From Eubacterium sp. (GTDB taxonomy: Bacteria; Bacillota; Clostridia; Oscillospirales; Acutalibacteraceae): DNA of 64,000 nucleotides. How positions within the stretch are numbered: the stretch's first letter is position 1; each line of letters starts with the position of its first letter. The notes beneath the pieces are model-generated. The model saw nothing but the letters and a program-made list of their open reading frames with translations, made no database searches and was not told the origin of the DNA. The DNA lies in assembly GCA_017446095.1 (NCBI GenBank), contig JAFSRN010000003.1:1-64000 (forward strand), written 5' to 3'. Positions 50,401 to 59,671 of this stretch are shown here, in pieces. A program made the translations under genes and the position numbers.

Positions 50401-53400
50401 CGAGTTGGACAACGGTATAATTAAACCGTTTAACATTATCAGTCCTGCTTCAAGTCAGACTGTTTATGTAAAGGCTCGTTCTTACAGAAACGGTGACTAT
50501 TCAGAGTATTCTGACATCAAAACTTTCCACTACCTGTCACGTCCTGCGGTAACCTTCGGCGGCAGCGCGCTTGCTGATAACGCAATCGTTGCAGACGACG
50601 GCACTATTACCGTAACTAACACAAGCGGCGCTACCGACGGACTTAAGTACAGTATTGACGGCGGTTCAACTTGGACGGCTATTGCAAACGGTGCTTCATT
50701 CTCGCCGTTTACGCTTAATTCCACCGCTACAAAGCTCTCAGTACAGGTTAAACAGGAAAAGGACGGCTCTACATCGCCGATTTATTCTGCAACAATTTAC
50801 AATAAGCCGACTGCGCCCACTATCATTAGTGAAAATGAGTTCCTTGATAAAACTCACGGCGTTACGGCTTCGTTGCAAGACGGTTCTGATAACACCGCTT
50901 CAACTCTTGAAATCAGTACTGACGGCTCAGCATTCACAGCTTATACGGGCAAGGTTTATCCGTTTAGCGGTGTTACCGACGAAAACTCAAGACCTACCAT
51001 AACTTATTACGCCCGTGCTAAAAGGGTTATTGACGGCGTTACGGCATATTCCGACGTTGTTGATACCGGAACGCTGTATTATCTCTCACAACCGAGAATT
51101 ATGGACGCCTCCGGTTTAAGCGATATTACCGCAAATCAGGCTCTGCTTGAAAGTGACACCGTTACTCTTCATCCGCAAAGCGGACATCTCGGTGATTTGA
51201 AGTACAGTTATGATGGCGTTTCGTGGAGTGATTACTCAGCTGCTATTGCACCGTTTGCAGCTAATTCTACAAAGCTCAGCGTAACAATATACGCAAAGCA
51301 GGTTAGCGGTGCTTGCGAATCTGCTGTATATTCGATTAAGGTTGTTAAGAACGACACATTCTATATCTACTCCTACACCTCGGGCAAAACACCGCAGTAC
51401 TCGAGCAGAGAGTTCAGTAACAGCTCTAAATTGTTTGTTTCAACAACCGCTGTTGTGGCAGACGATATTACCAAGTACGGCGCTAACAGTAAGTATCTTG
51501 ACAGCATTTACTATAAAGTCACGGTTGACGGCGAACCTGACGATACTCTTTATCATTACGACAATGACGGTATTGATATTGCAACGCATACAAGCGGCGA
51601 ATACACTGCGCCCGACCTGACCGGCGCAAGCGTTGTTAAGATTCAGGCGTTTATCGTTGAGGATGATGGCAGCGGCGGACTTGTATCGTGCAGGGAATAC
51701 GCAACGCAGACGTTCTTCAACACCGTAAACTACAGTGAAGATGTTATGCACGAGTCGTTTAACAATGCGTCAGTCAGCGGAACAACGCTTACTTTGAGTG
51801 ACCGCTCAACTGCAACGCTGCTCGGCGGCGCAGGTACGGCTTCAATCGTTGAGGGCGCGGGATACGTCGACGGCAACAAGAATTCGCCCGACTGGCGTAA
51901 TAACGTGCTTAAGATTAATGCAAATTCAACCGCGCCGGGCAACAGCATCCAGTTTACAAACAACCCGCTTGCTGATCCCAAGGCGGCTGCAGCGGCTAAT
52001 ACAAGCGGCGTAACAATTTCGTTCTGGCGTTATCTTGAAAAGGACGGCGTTTGCGCTAACCTTGGTACATCCGGCGACCCGACAGGCTATCCTTGGCGCA
52101 ATGCTATTGCGTTTGATGACGCTTGGCAGAATCACGAGGGATATTACCTTATTGAAGTCAACGGCACTAATTCGCGCTGCGTTACAAATAACTTGGATTA
52201 TTATGACTATGCTCAGGAGAATCAGGATCCAACAGGTCACGCAGCGGGCAACGCACGCGGCAACTGGGTAAACGTTGTAATTACGATTGACCCGAACAGC
52301 GGCGTAATGCTTTATACAAATGGCGAGCCTCACAAGATGAAAGCAGGTTATCCCAAAAAGATTGGAACTACTTTCTCCGGCAAGAGCGACGCTGTTGTTG
52401 CACAGGAAATTCTTGAGTTTATTACAAGCAATACTACAAGATTGCTGTTTAACTACGGCGAGGTAAAAGAAGGTAACGACTTCGATATGTACCTTGACGA
52501 TGTTCGCATTTACACCGGCGTTAAGTCGCAGGTGGACATCAACAATATGTACATTTCAAGCGATGCCGACGTTGTGTCTGATTTAACTTCCACTTCGCAC
52601 GATCCGACCAATGTTACGGTTTACACGCTTAAGCACGATGTTACTTACACTGCTTACAGCGAAGCAAATGCGGCTAAATCAATTACTATCCCTGCAGGCA
52701 CAACTGTTGGTCAGGAAGTTATTGATTACTGTAGCCTCAGCCCGATTCCGGGCGGTGCCGATGTTTCTGCTGTTGATGAGTACTCATTCGGTACCGGCAT
52801 GACGATTTACCACAAGAACAAGTCGAACGGCAAGTGGGAAGTTGTTGGCGACGATCAGGGCAGATGCGGTTACCAGAATCAGAAGCTGTTTGGCGGCGAT
52901 TATGAAACTACACTTAATGAAGCGCTTTCTTACGCCGCAGAGGACGACAAAGTCGGCGCAGGCAAGCTCGTATGGGCGCCGCACGTGATGTTCAACCTTT
53001 TCAATGCAAAGTGGACTTATTACGGTTCTGCTTCGTCGTGGAGTTCGCAACATTCTGCAATATTTGTTTGCGACGGTGCGGAAAACGGCAGTATTGAAGG
53101 TCCGTATACTTACAGGCAGGTTGTTTATAAATCCAACGGTCATCCTAATGCAATCGACCCGTGTTGCTACTACGCGTATGACGGCAATAATAAACCGATT
53201 ACAAATAATGTTTATATGGCGTTTGGCTCATGGGGCGGCGAGAATTGTATAGCGCTTAAAACGCTCTATGCTGACGGCGACGGTAATAATTTCACAACAG
53301 CATTTGATGACAACAGTACTAAATATCTGTGCCATGGTATTAACAGCACGCTTGAGGGTGCTTCTGACGGCAGCTCAGGTGAGGGTGCATACATCACTTA

Positions 53401-56400
53401 CGAAAACGGTTATTATTACTTGTACGTTTCTTATGGACAGAATACAGGTTCTTACCTTGAACGTGTGTTCCGTTCAAGCAGCCCGACCGGCGGATTTGCA
53501 GGCTACAATGAAGTAGCTGCGCTTGATAACGAAACGCATAAAACGCACGGCGGTCAGGTTCTTGCACCGTTTGACTTGTCGAATTACGACTACACAATGG
53601 TTTCCACAGGTCATAACTCGGTTTACAAGACTGTAAACAATTACGGTCAGGTTGTAACTGTAAACTCGGCTCATGCAAGACCGCTTGCTAACGCTGATCA
53701 CAGCTGGCAGGCATTGCCGGACGGCGCACTTGCAACACGCCAGAGTGAGGTAACAGGTAATATTAACCTGCTTAATCAGGTGGCGTATAACGAGGATGGC
53801 TGGCCGGTATTCATGCCGTTCCAGTACACAGGTAACGACAAGGTTAAGTTCGCTGACGGTGAAATCACTGCAGAGAAAATCGAAGGCATTTACGGCGCTA
53901 ACGACCTGCAGAATACCGAGTACTACAACTATGCAAAAGAGTACATGTATACAATCATCAAGGACGAAACCGACCCGATGCTTGCTTATGAGTACGGTAC
54001 AGACGGTTCGGGTGCAGTGTTTAAGGATTACATCAGGCTTACCCGCGTAACAGAAGGTCCGAACACAGGCACAGTTTACGCAACCTACTATACTGATAAA
54101 AACGATATGGCAGGTTCAACGCTGTACAAGGGCGTAGTCGGCACTCATAACGGACAAATCTGCATTTCCATGGTTTGCACGGAAGACTATGAGTACACCT
54201 GGACTTACCGCATCAGCGAAATTCCTAAAACAGAGGACGTTGACGCACTTGGCGACAGCGTATCTATGGACGGCGTTCTTTATACGCATAAGCCAAAAGA
54301 TTCTTATGCTATGTACGGTCGTGAGATTTCCTGCGACTTCGATTACGGAAAATCAAGCCTGCACCAGGGTGAGCGCTGCACAACTGTTACAACAACTTAT
54401 CCTGCAAAGATTGACCTGTCAGACCCGGCGGCGATTTACTGCTTGTCCGATGAAGAGCTTTGCAAGACAGGTGAATATGCAGGCGGCGATTACAGCCTGA
54501 CGGCACTTAATGATAACAAATGGTACGACAAGGCAGGTAATAAGTATACTGATGCAGAGGCGATTGCCCGCAACGGTCTTGGTACCGGCGGCGCGTCGGA
54601 TAAGCTTAAACATCTCTACGGCGTAACCGGCTACGTTTCGGACTACTACTTTGATGCTGATTCGGGTAAGTACCGCGATAAAGGTGTAACGCTTATCATC
54701 GGGTACACGGACATTACAAGCGGCAAAAATTATAGCGAATTTGAATTCTGCTACGTAATGGCTAACCCTGCAATGGCACATACAATTCAGGGTATCAGAA
54801 ACCAGTCAAAAGATGGTACATCCAGAAAAGCAAGTCAGTTGCTTTATGATAGATTCCAAGGATCTTATGGCCATGCTTCTGGAATTATATCTGAAGTTTC
54901 TAAACAAAGCGCTGTAAACGCAGGTAGTTCTTCAACTGGAGAACCTATTATGCATGGTACTGGTGTGTTCAATTATGCCGGTACTTGGGGTAATTCAGAG
55001 TCTGTATCTGCTTCGTACGATAGTCCTTCTGCAATGGCAAGTAAGTTTAATTTCTTTGAAAGCAATGTGGGAATTAACTCTGGTTCGTACGGAATGATTG
55101 AACATAATGACACTGGCGAGAACTCTTTTTCAGTTTCATCTAATGTTGTTGATACCGATTATTATGTTGACTATTCTAATACAGATAATTATAAGTCAAA
55201 CAATCCATATGGTCTTATTACTGTTAACGGAAGTGGCAAACCTACAGGTTACTCGTTTGATTTTAAAACTTCGAATATCAAATGGGTTGGTGATAACGAA
55301 GCAGATTTCCGTTGGGGTACAACATCATATATGCTTACAACAGGTGATGCCAAAACTAAACTAACTCTTGATAGCACGTATGATTCTTCAAAGGATTCGT
55401 TTGTAAAAGGTATTGCTTCGGACACTACAAGGTATTCATATGGTAACTATACCGATAGTGAAATGACGGCATTAGGTTACACCGATACTGAGTTTAAGAT
55501 TTCGGGTACTGGTGATTATTGTACAAATTCGAGCCACGGAAGTGCTTCTACTTCAAATCGTAATAATTTACCAAATGCACATACGCTTGGTTTATATAAT
55601 GACGATTTAAAAAAGGTGGTTAATGGATATTTCTATAATAGCTCTGAATATGATGCTGCATATCCAAGTAACGATAACTATACAGCTGGATTAACACGTG
55701 CTCTTCCGGTGGTTAACGCGGGCAGAACTGACACAAATGCATGGAATATGCACATTACCTTTACTGGTAAACAATCTGTTGCTAAAAACAGTGATCCGGG
55801 TGACAAAGAAACTTATCGAGCTGAAAAGTACGCGAACTTTATTTTGGAGCAAGGCGTTATTGTACAGCCTGCAACATATGCAGATGTTTTTGGCGCTTAC
55901 ATTGTTGTTGCAAGATATGTAATATGCGAAGAATCTTACGCATACTACAACATCGGCGTTCACACCTGCGATAAGGGTGCGGCAAGAGCGTTTGCAGATA
56001 ACTACCTGCGCAAAAAACTTGCTGTAACAAAGAATCCCAACGGTTCGGTTAGCGTTAAAAAGAACGCTACCACAGGCGCACCGATTTACCTTGATGAAAA
56101 CGGCGACGAAACTACAAATGTAGACGAGGCTGCAATTATCAATCCGCAAGCCTTCACGCTTAAGTCGTATCAGGATTACATCGACGCGGTTGCTGAACTC
56201 AACTGGTTTGTTAATAATCCTACTAACACCACGTTTAAGGATTACGCTAACAGCGGCTCGAACGCTTCTACAGAGTACACCACTGCTTATACTGCAGGCG
56301 GATCGCCGATTTACAACACTACTACAGCGGGCGATAACATCTTTGATGAAAACGTTAACACCGTTCACACCGACTCGGTTCAGGCTATGCTTATCAATAA

Positions 56401-58801
56401 CGTAATCACTGCTTATGAGAATCTGTTTGAGCAGGCAGATTATAAGAACGCGGCTGACGAGTACGCAACGGTTAAGCTCTTTGACGGCGATACAGAGTCG
56501 TCAACAATTGCAAACGTTGATAAGATTACAATTACCCCGACTGAAGGCGAAGCGCAGATTTACACAAAGGATAACTTCACAGACGATTCCTGGAACTCAT
56601 TTGTAACCCTTATTGTTAATGTATCTTCTGCATTTAACTACAAGTGCGGCGAATCTGTTTCTCCTAAAGATAAGGATTCCTGGCGCCACGTTAACCTTTC
56701 CGGCGCAGAGTACAGGAACCTGCTTAATATCCTGAAGAGTGCAGACGACACTTTGCTTGAAAGCGTGGATATAGAGTCACTTACTACAACCTATAACACC
56801 AAGCACGGCAACGACGCTGCAGGCTCGGCTACAGGTACAGCAACAGGCGGTATATTCACAAGTACGGCTAAAACTGTCAGCGGCACCGAATTTGCAGCAG
56901 GTCAGCAGGTATATACCTTTGCAAGCTGGAACACACTTAACAGCGAGTGCGTTAAGGCGAATGCTTATCTGACTGTAGGCAACGCAAAATACGCACGCAA
57001 TCAGAGCAAAACGATAAGCGGCGCAAATGTGGTGAATAAGGGCGATAATGAGCCTGACTTCAGCTACAAACAGGGTAAATACAAGGTAACAGGCGTTACC
57101 AAGTACACGTTTGACGGCATTAACTTCTACGCTCGCACAATTGATAAAACTCAACGTTCCGACGAGCAGCTTGAAGTAGATGGCGAAAATACTGCTCTCG
57201 GCGGACTGTCACTTGTGGTTGTTGATACCCCGGACTGCTACAATACTTACGACAGCGCAAAGACAATTGTTGATACGCTTGATATGGATAAGTACACCGC
57301 GGCAGGTCAGGAAATTATCACCAACGCTTCAACTACTACAAACAATGCTGTTTACCATACTCTCAACAGTGATGAAGCAACGGCATACAACGCTGCTGTA
57401 ACGGGTGCAAGTCTTGCAGCGGGCGACAAGCTTCGCCAAACTACAACCGGACAGACAGACCCGCAGTCCTCGGCGCTTATGACTGCTATTAACAACGTTA
57501 ATGGCACCAAGGAAAACGGCGAGTATAAGTACATCAAGTACTTCAAGGTTACGTTTAGCAAGGAATACTCGGATACAGAGCTGTATATGGACAGTGAAGT
57601 TCACAAGGTTATGTACGGCGACCCGATTACCGTTTCAATCGACAGTTCTGACAAGATTGTTAACTGGGGTATTTCGATTTACGACGGTGAGTATGCAGAC
57701 GATTTCAGCGAAAAGCCAAGAGCATCGCAGAAGGTATCCAGTGTAATGGGCGGCTCGCTTACCAGAATTGCAAACAACAATATGGCAATCGTTGCGGAAG
57801 TTGAACAAAGCTCTGTTCCAAACGGCAAGATACAGTTCAACATCCTTGACGCTTACGGCAAGCTTAACGATGTAACATACGGCGCGTCGCTCACAAGAAA
57901 CGGCGATGCTATTACATCAAGCACAACGATAGACAATCTCGAGTATCCGCTGCTGATTGACGGTAGTGAGATTTCGCTCAAAGCCGTGCCGTTCTACACG
58001 CAGACAGGCTGGACGATTACCAAAAAGAGCAACACGCTCTTTACAATCAGACCTATCTACAGCGTTGCGGATGTTTATAACATCACGGTTATAGACGACG
58101 GCACCCACACCGATTACGAGAGAAAGTACGATTCCAAGTATTACCTCAATGTATCGGAGAAAAACAGCGCTAAGTTCGCTGCGTGGGCTGTTAAGAAGGG
58201 CGACATGTACCAGATTGCATCGTACAGCAAGAGCTATATGTTCTACGTTTGCGCTAACGAAACTTACGTTCCGATTATCAATGTAGGCACTGCTGAAGCA
58301 CCTTCTTACAAGACTGCTGAAGGCGTTGCGATTACATCGTCCAACATTGACGGCGTAATTACCAAGACCGGCGCCCTTAATGCGGACGCCTTTGTAACCA
58401 ACAAGATTAAAGAGCACTATCCGTTTGTATCTGTTGAAAATGCAAAGATGTCTACAAAGGACACGGTTAACGGCAACTTAAGGTATACTAAAGCGCGTCT
58501 GTTTGTAAGAATTACAGAGGGTTCGGATGCTAAGCTGTCAAGCTATGGCGTGCTGTTCTTCAACGGCAATAACAGTGCTGAAAATATGGTTATTGACGGC
58601 GACGGCGTATACCGCAGAGCGGTTACAAATAAACTCGAAACAGGTCAGTTTACTTACACATTATCCAATACCAAGAACGGATTCTCACAGAACGTAACGT
58701 TCAGAGCATATGTAAACTACGACTTCGATTACACCGCAGGCGGCACGACAGCTTCCATCAACGGACTTGATTACTCAGACATCGCAATTGCAACAGTCTG
58801 A
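47483..58801 (+). CDS. giant secreted protein with LamG-like and GH43-like domains (3772 aa)
   Basis: ATG 47483 behind GGAGGAGG; signal peptide FLAIVLSVLMVVTMLPTFAITANA. Approximate order: jelly-roll-like N-terminal domain (30-270), FIVAR-like helices (277-353), an unnamed domain shared with the protein at 38841 (353-640), Ig/chitobiase-C-like beta units (730-1290: YSIDGGSTWTAI), LamG-like (1420-1700) and a GH43-like five-blade propeller (1770-2440: SFGTGMTIYHKN, WAPHVMF, NAIDPCCYY, EGAYITYENGYYYLYVSYG). Then comes an AT-rich stretch (2435-2818), helical segments, and the C-terminal module seen at 1-712. The expected HDP catalytic aspartate before the first blade is not evident, so arabinan hydrolysis is uncertain. 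Probably a plant-polysaccharide-binding or -degrading surface protein. Confidence 0.88.
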   Translation: MSTKSRIGKKFLAIVLSVLMVVTMLPTFAITANAAVKWNVVASSDFTKATLQVEGGALSNVPTYKGGNPISWNTVVWTGTGNAYKTSEAYGIPDGYMYMSGYGNNTAFPIPKNSSTMKIDFGFSFNSSYSIDASSGIYDFLKLNYDTTLFGDIGRDQYGYCVFEQGVDGKAYSFGQTLAPASPARQTYYTSSSLSAGVEYHYILEYVEGQYACAYITDAAGNYIQEQFNTTDSTLLNQFYRGLHEWNGITGIRMGDYKQGDYLRGLEYRNITFYTGSVTGGEASVNNLRSLIEDYEGIMASGSVYTNMASAYKAYVDANEAYDAAVYGNNTSKVSDAYSALSSAIANMKTWTPATFTAKSYHYDDEAVNGYSNVVYATSGDSGMFEPDDYTEPGATYVKLFLPKITVLVYDGKNEVSSPIVAETKQHDKAAVSKQKICYIASPNDTVYFDQTWKGYTETDWKKWPTTTTNQFGSLTSHGTSYMFDTTNKNTPRFWRNKLVYHGTGNSANYYETFSNFNFSSYAYYSNWGDKYGSKSIATTFTNYVINYKPIISDVNTLKSRLSAVDVSNYKEGGLSSIMIAFDAYTSDSVNPNKYAYSNVSSDVSACATEIKNAHNNYASETVGAADNANNYIKLRSYLTDGLSGTFDFGNGNVTLTAKQIFEDSAYNADNLANYGDSTTGFYKAYLDAVNHMAALPATTSASDYDGSTAASLATALKNAFDLLSVKAPIDPPTFTGQAYIGSTNTITINNPSVADGATVHYSIEYTKTDNTKVTENGTFSTASKDITLFAANASSVIYKSAQITAYAEKNNSPTDNVTASYTYLPAPTIINDHTSAALEDNTVFVNYTVSVTSNSTAPNPTFEYSFNGSAWYPMPAHLNPFGSGAAQGDSPAYDNSNLDKVTLYVREKYNISFETTSKRIINRATAPTITAASEYVDENHGFTVNDRDTVHGTLKFELSTDNSNWVEFDYNNELDNGIIKPFNIISPASSQTVYVKARSYRNGDYSEYSDIKTFHYLSRPAVTFGGSALADNAIVADDGTITVTNTSGATDGLKYSIDGGSTWTAIANGASFSPFTLNSTATKLSVQVKQEKDGSTSPIYSATIYNKPTAPTIISENEFLDKTHGVTASLQDGSDNTASTLEISTDGSAFTAYTGKVYPFSGVTDENSRPTITYYARAKRVIDGVTAYSDVVDTGTLYYLSQPRIMDASGLSDITANQALLESDTVTLHPQSGHLGDLKYSYDGVSWSDYSAAIAPFAANSTKLSVTIYAKQVSGACESAVYSIKVVKNDTFYIYSYTSGKTPQYSSREFSNSSKLFVSTTAVVADDITKYGANSKYLDSIYYKVTVDGEPDDTLYHYDNDGIDIATHTSGEYTAPDLTGASVVKIQAFIVEDDGSGGLVSCREYATQTFFNTVNYSEDVMHESFNNASVSGTTLTLSDRSTATLLGGAGTASIVEGAGYVDGNKNSPDWRNNVLKINANSTAPGNSIQFTNNPLADPKAAAAANTSGVTISFWRYLEKDGVCANLGTSGDPTGYPWRNAIAFDDAWQNHEGYYLIEVNGTNSRCVTNNLDYYDYAQENQDPTGHAAGNARGNWVNVVITIDPNSGVMLYTNGEPHKMKAGYPKKIGTTFSGKSDAVVAQEILEFITSNTTRLLFNYGEVKEGNDFDMYLDDVRIYTGVKSQVDINNMYISSDADVVSDLTSTSHDPTNVTVYTLKHDVTYTAYSEANAAKSITIPAGTTVGQEVIDYCSLSPIPGGADVSAVDEYSFGTGMTIYHKNKSNGKWEVVGDDQGRCGYQNQKLFGGDYETTLNEALSYAAEDDKVGAGKLVWAPHVMFNLFNAKWTYYGSASSWSSQHSAIFVCDGAENGSIEGPYTYRQVVYKSNGHPNAIDPCCYYAYDGNNKPITNNVYMAFGSWGGENCIALKTLYADGDGNNFTTAFDDNSTKYLCHGINSTLEGASDGSSGEGAYITYENGYYYLYVSYGQNTGSYLERVFRSSSPTGGFAGYNEVAALDNETHKTHGGQVLAPFDLSNYDYTMVSTGHNSVYKTVNNYGQVVTVNSAHARPLANADHSWQALPDGALATRQSEVTGNINLLNQVAYNEDGWPVFMPFQYTGNDKVKFADGEITAEKIEGIYGANDLQNTEYYNYAKEYMYTIIKDETDPMLAYEYGTDGSGAVFKDYIRLTRVTEGPNTGTVYATYYTDKNDMAGSTLYKGVVGTHNGQICISMVCTEDYEYTWTYRISEIPKTEDVDALGDSVSMDGVLYTHKPKDSYAMYGREISCDFDYGKSSLHQGERCTTVTTTYPAKIDLSDPAAIYCLSDEELCKTGEYAGGDYSLTALNDNKWYDKAGNKYTDAEAIARNGLGTGGASDKLKHLYGVTGYVSDYYFDADSGKYRDKGVTLIIGYTDITSGKNYSEFEFCYVMANPAMAHTIQGIRNQSKDGTSRKASQLLYDRFQGSYGHASGIISEVSKQSAVNAGSSSTGEPIMHGTGVFNYAGTWGNSESVSASYDSPSAMASKFNFFESNVGINSGSYGMIEHNDTGENSFSVSSNVVDTDYYVDYSNTDNYKSNNPYGLITVNGSGKPTGYSFDFKTSNIKWVGDNEADFRWGTTSYMLTTGDAKTKLTLDSTYDSSKDSFVKGIASDTTRYSYGNYTDSEMTALGYTDTEFKISGTGDYCTNSSHGSASTSNRNNLPNAHTLGLYNDDLKKVVNGYFYNSSEYDAAYPSNDNYTAGLTRALPVVNAGRTDTNAWNMHITFTGKQSVAKNSDPGDKETYRAEKYANFILEQGVIVQPATYADVFGAYIVVARYVICEESYAYYNIGVHTCDKGAARAFADNYLRKKLAVTKNPNGSVSVKKNATTGAPIYLDENGDETTNVDEAAIINPQAFTLKSYQDYIDAVAELNWFVNNPTNTTFKDYANSGSNASTEYTTAYTAGGSPIYNTTTAGDNIFDENVNTVHTDSVQAMLINNVITAYENLFEQADYKNAADEYATVKLFDGDTESSTIANVDKITITPTEGEAQIYTKDNFTDDSWNSFVTLIVNVSSAFNYKCGESVSPKDKDSWRHVNLSGAEYRNLLNILKSADDTLLESVDIESLTTTYNTKHGNDAAGSATGTATGGIFTSTAKTVSGTEFAAGQQVYTFASWNTLNSECVKANAYLTVGNAKYARNQSKTISGANVVNKGDNEPDFSYKQGKYKVTGVTKYTFDGINFYARTIDKTQRSDEQLEVDGENTALGGLSLVVVDTPDCYNTYDSAKTIVDTLDMDKYTAAGQEIITNASTTTNNAVYHTLNSDEATAYNAAVTGASLAAGDKLRQTTTGQTDPQSSALMTAINNVNGTKENGEYKYIKYFKVTFSKEYSDTELYMDSEVHKVMYGDPITVSIDSSDKIVNWGISIYDGEYADDFSEKPRASQKVSSVMGGSLTRIANNNMAIVAEVEQSSVPNGKIQFNILDAYGKLNDVTYGASLTRNGDAITSSTTIDNLEYPLLIDGSEISLKAVPFYTQTGWTITKKSNTLFTIRPIYSVADVYNITVIDDGTHTDYERKYDSKYYLNVSEKNSAKFAAWAVKKGDMYQIASYSKSYMFYVCANETYVPIINVGTAEAPSYKTAEGVAITSSNIDGVITKTGALNADAFVTNKIKEHYPFVSVENAKMSTKDTVNGNLRYTKARLFVRITEGSDAKLSSYGVLFFNGNNSAENMVIDGDGVYRRAVTNKLETGQFTYTLSNTKNGFSQNVTFRAYVNYDFDYTAGGTTASINGLDYSDIAIATV

Positions 58802-58811
58802 TACAAAAAAT

Positions 58812-58841
58812 AAACGGGTGGATTTCCACCCGTTTATTTTG
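58812..58841. terminator. bidirectional terminator
   Basis: Perfect 10-bp stem AAACGGGTGG/CCACCCGTTT, ATTT loop, TATTTTGTT on one side and AT-rich DNA on the other; serves the giant gene and the leftward phosphodiesterase gene. Confidence 0.85.
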
Positions 58842-59306
58842 TTAAATTTTAGCGTGGTATGCATTGATCTTGCCGTCAATAATATCAATCACAGCGTATG
58901 ACGAATTGCACACCGCACCCGGATTTATCAGGTAAATGCCGTCAATCTTTTCAATGTACGGCGTGTGCGTGTGACCGAACAGGCAGATATCTACCTGTTC
59001 TTTTTTTGCGGTTTCAAGCAGCCTTTCGTATCCGTGCTTTACGCCGTAGGTGTGTCCGTGGCAGAAGAAAACCTTCTTATCAGCAAACTTTACAACCTTC
59101 CAAAGCGGCATAGTGCTCTCCCAATCACAGTTGCCGGCAACGCATTCAAAGCGTATTTTCGGGTAAATAAACGGTATATTCTCAACGTCGCCCTCGCCGT
59201 CGCCGCAGTGTATAAACAGGTCGGCATTGTCGATGTGTCTGTCAATAATATCATACAGGTAATTCCTGCGCCTGTGCGAATCGGAAGTCACAACAATTCT
59301 CATCAT
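58842..59306 (-). CDS. YfcE/MJ0936-type phosphodiesterase
   Basis: 154 aa calcineurin-like metallophosphoesterase of the small YfcE class. All metal motifs are present: SDSHRR (D-x-H), HCGDGEGD (GD), GNCD (GNxD), CHGHTYG and GHTHTPY (GHxH). Hydrolyses phosphodiesters with a dinuclear metal centre; the natural substrate is not known. It can start at either of two adjacent ATGs behind GAGGTG. Stands alone, convergent with the giant gene. Confidence 0.92.
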   Translation of the reverse strand: MMRIVVTSDSHRRRNYLYDIIDRHIDNADLFIHCGDGEGDVENIPFIYPKIRFECVAGNCDWESTMPLWKVVKFADKKVFFCHGHTYGVKHGYERLLETAKKEQVDICLFGHTHTPYIEKIDGIYLINPGAVCNSSYAVIDIIDGKINAYHAKI

Positions 59307-59365
59307 AACACCTCAAAATCAATCATAATATTAATATATTATACTACATAACGGGGGAATGTTCA

Positions 59366-59620
59366 ATGCCGCAATTTTCTGGCAACGAAATTGACGAAGC
59401 AAAAAAGCGCGTGCGTGAAATGCAGGAACGCACAAGGCACCTTGCAGACACAGACAAATCGGACGAATTAGACGCAGAGCAACTGATCATGCTCATCGAC
59501 CTACTTCAACCGCTAAAAAGTAAAGACACCACGCCGCTTGCGCTGTTTGCCCTCATCTCCGCAATGAAGGAAAACTGCAACAAAACCCTGATTTTAGCAT
59601 TAATATATATTTTATTATAA
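59366..59620 (+). CDS. hypothetical 84-aa protein
   Basis: ATG 59366 with GGGGGA seven bases upstream. The N-terminal two thirds are charged and helical (ENEID-like: EIDEAKKRVREMQERTRHLADTDKSDELDAEQLIMLIDLL), and the C-terminus is hydrophobic (TLILALIYILL), possibly a short membrane tail. No family is recognised. It reads in the same direction as the M16 peptidase pair and lies about 50 bp before it, so it may share their transcript. Confidence 0.6.
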   Translation: MPQFSGNEIDEAKKRVREMQERTRHLADTDKSDELDAEQLIMLIDLLQPLKSKDTTPLALFALISAMKENCNKTLILALIYILL

Positions 59621-59671
59621 TTGTGGATATTTTTATTAAAGTGTGTTATAATACCCAATTAGGTGATTAAA

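Noticed and set aside
54786-55935. insertion sequence in the giant gene
   Set aside because: No transposase, no terminal repeats, and the frame stays open across it.
55691-56368. 225-codon leftward frame inside the giant gene
   Set aside because: Antisense shadow with unnatural composition, while the + frame is homologous and continuous.
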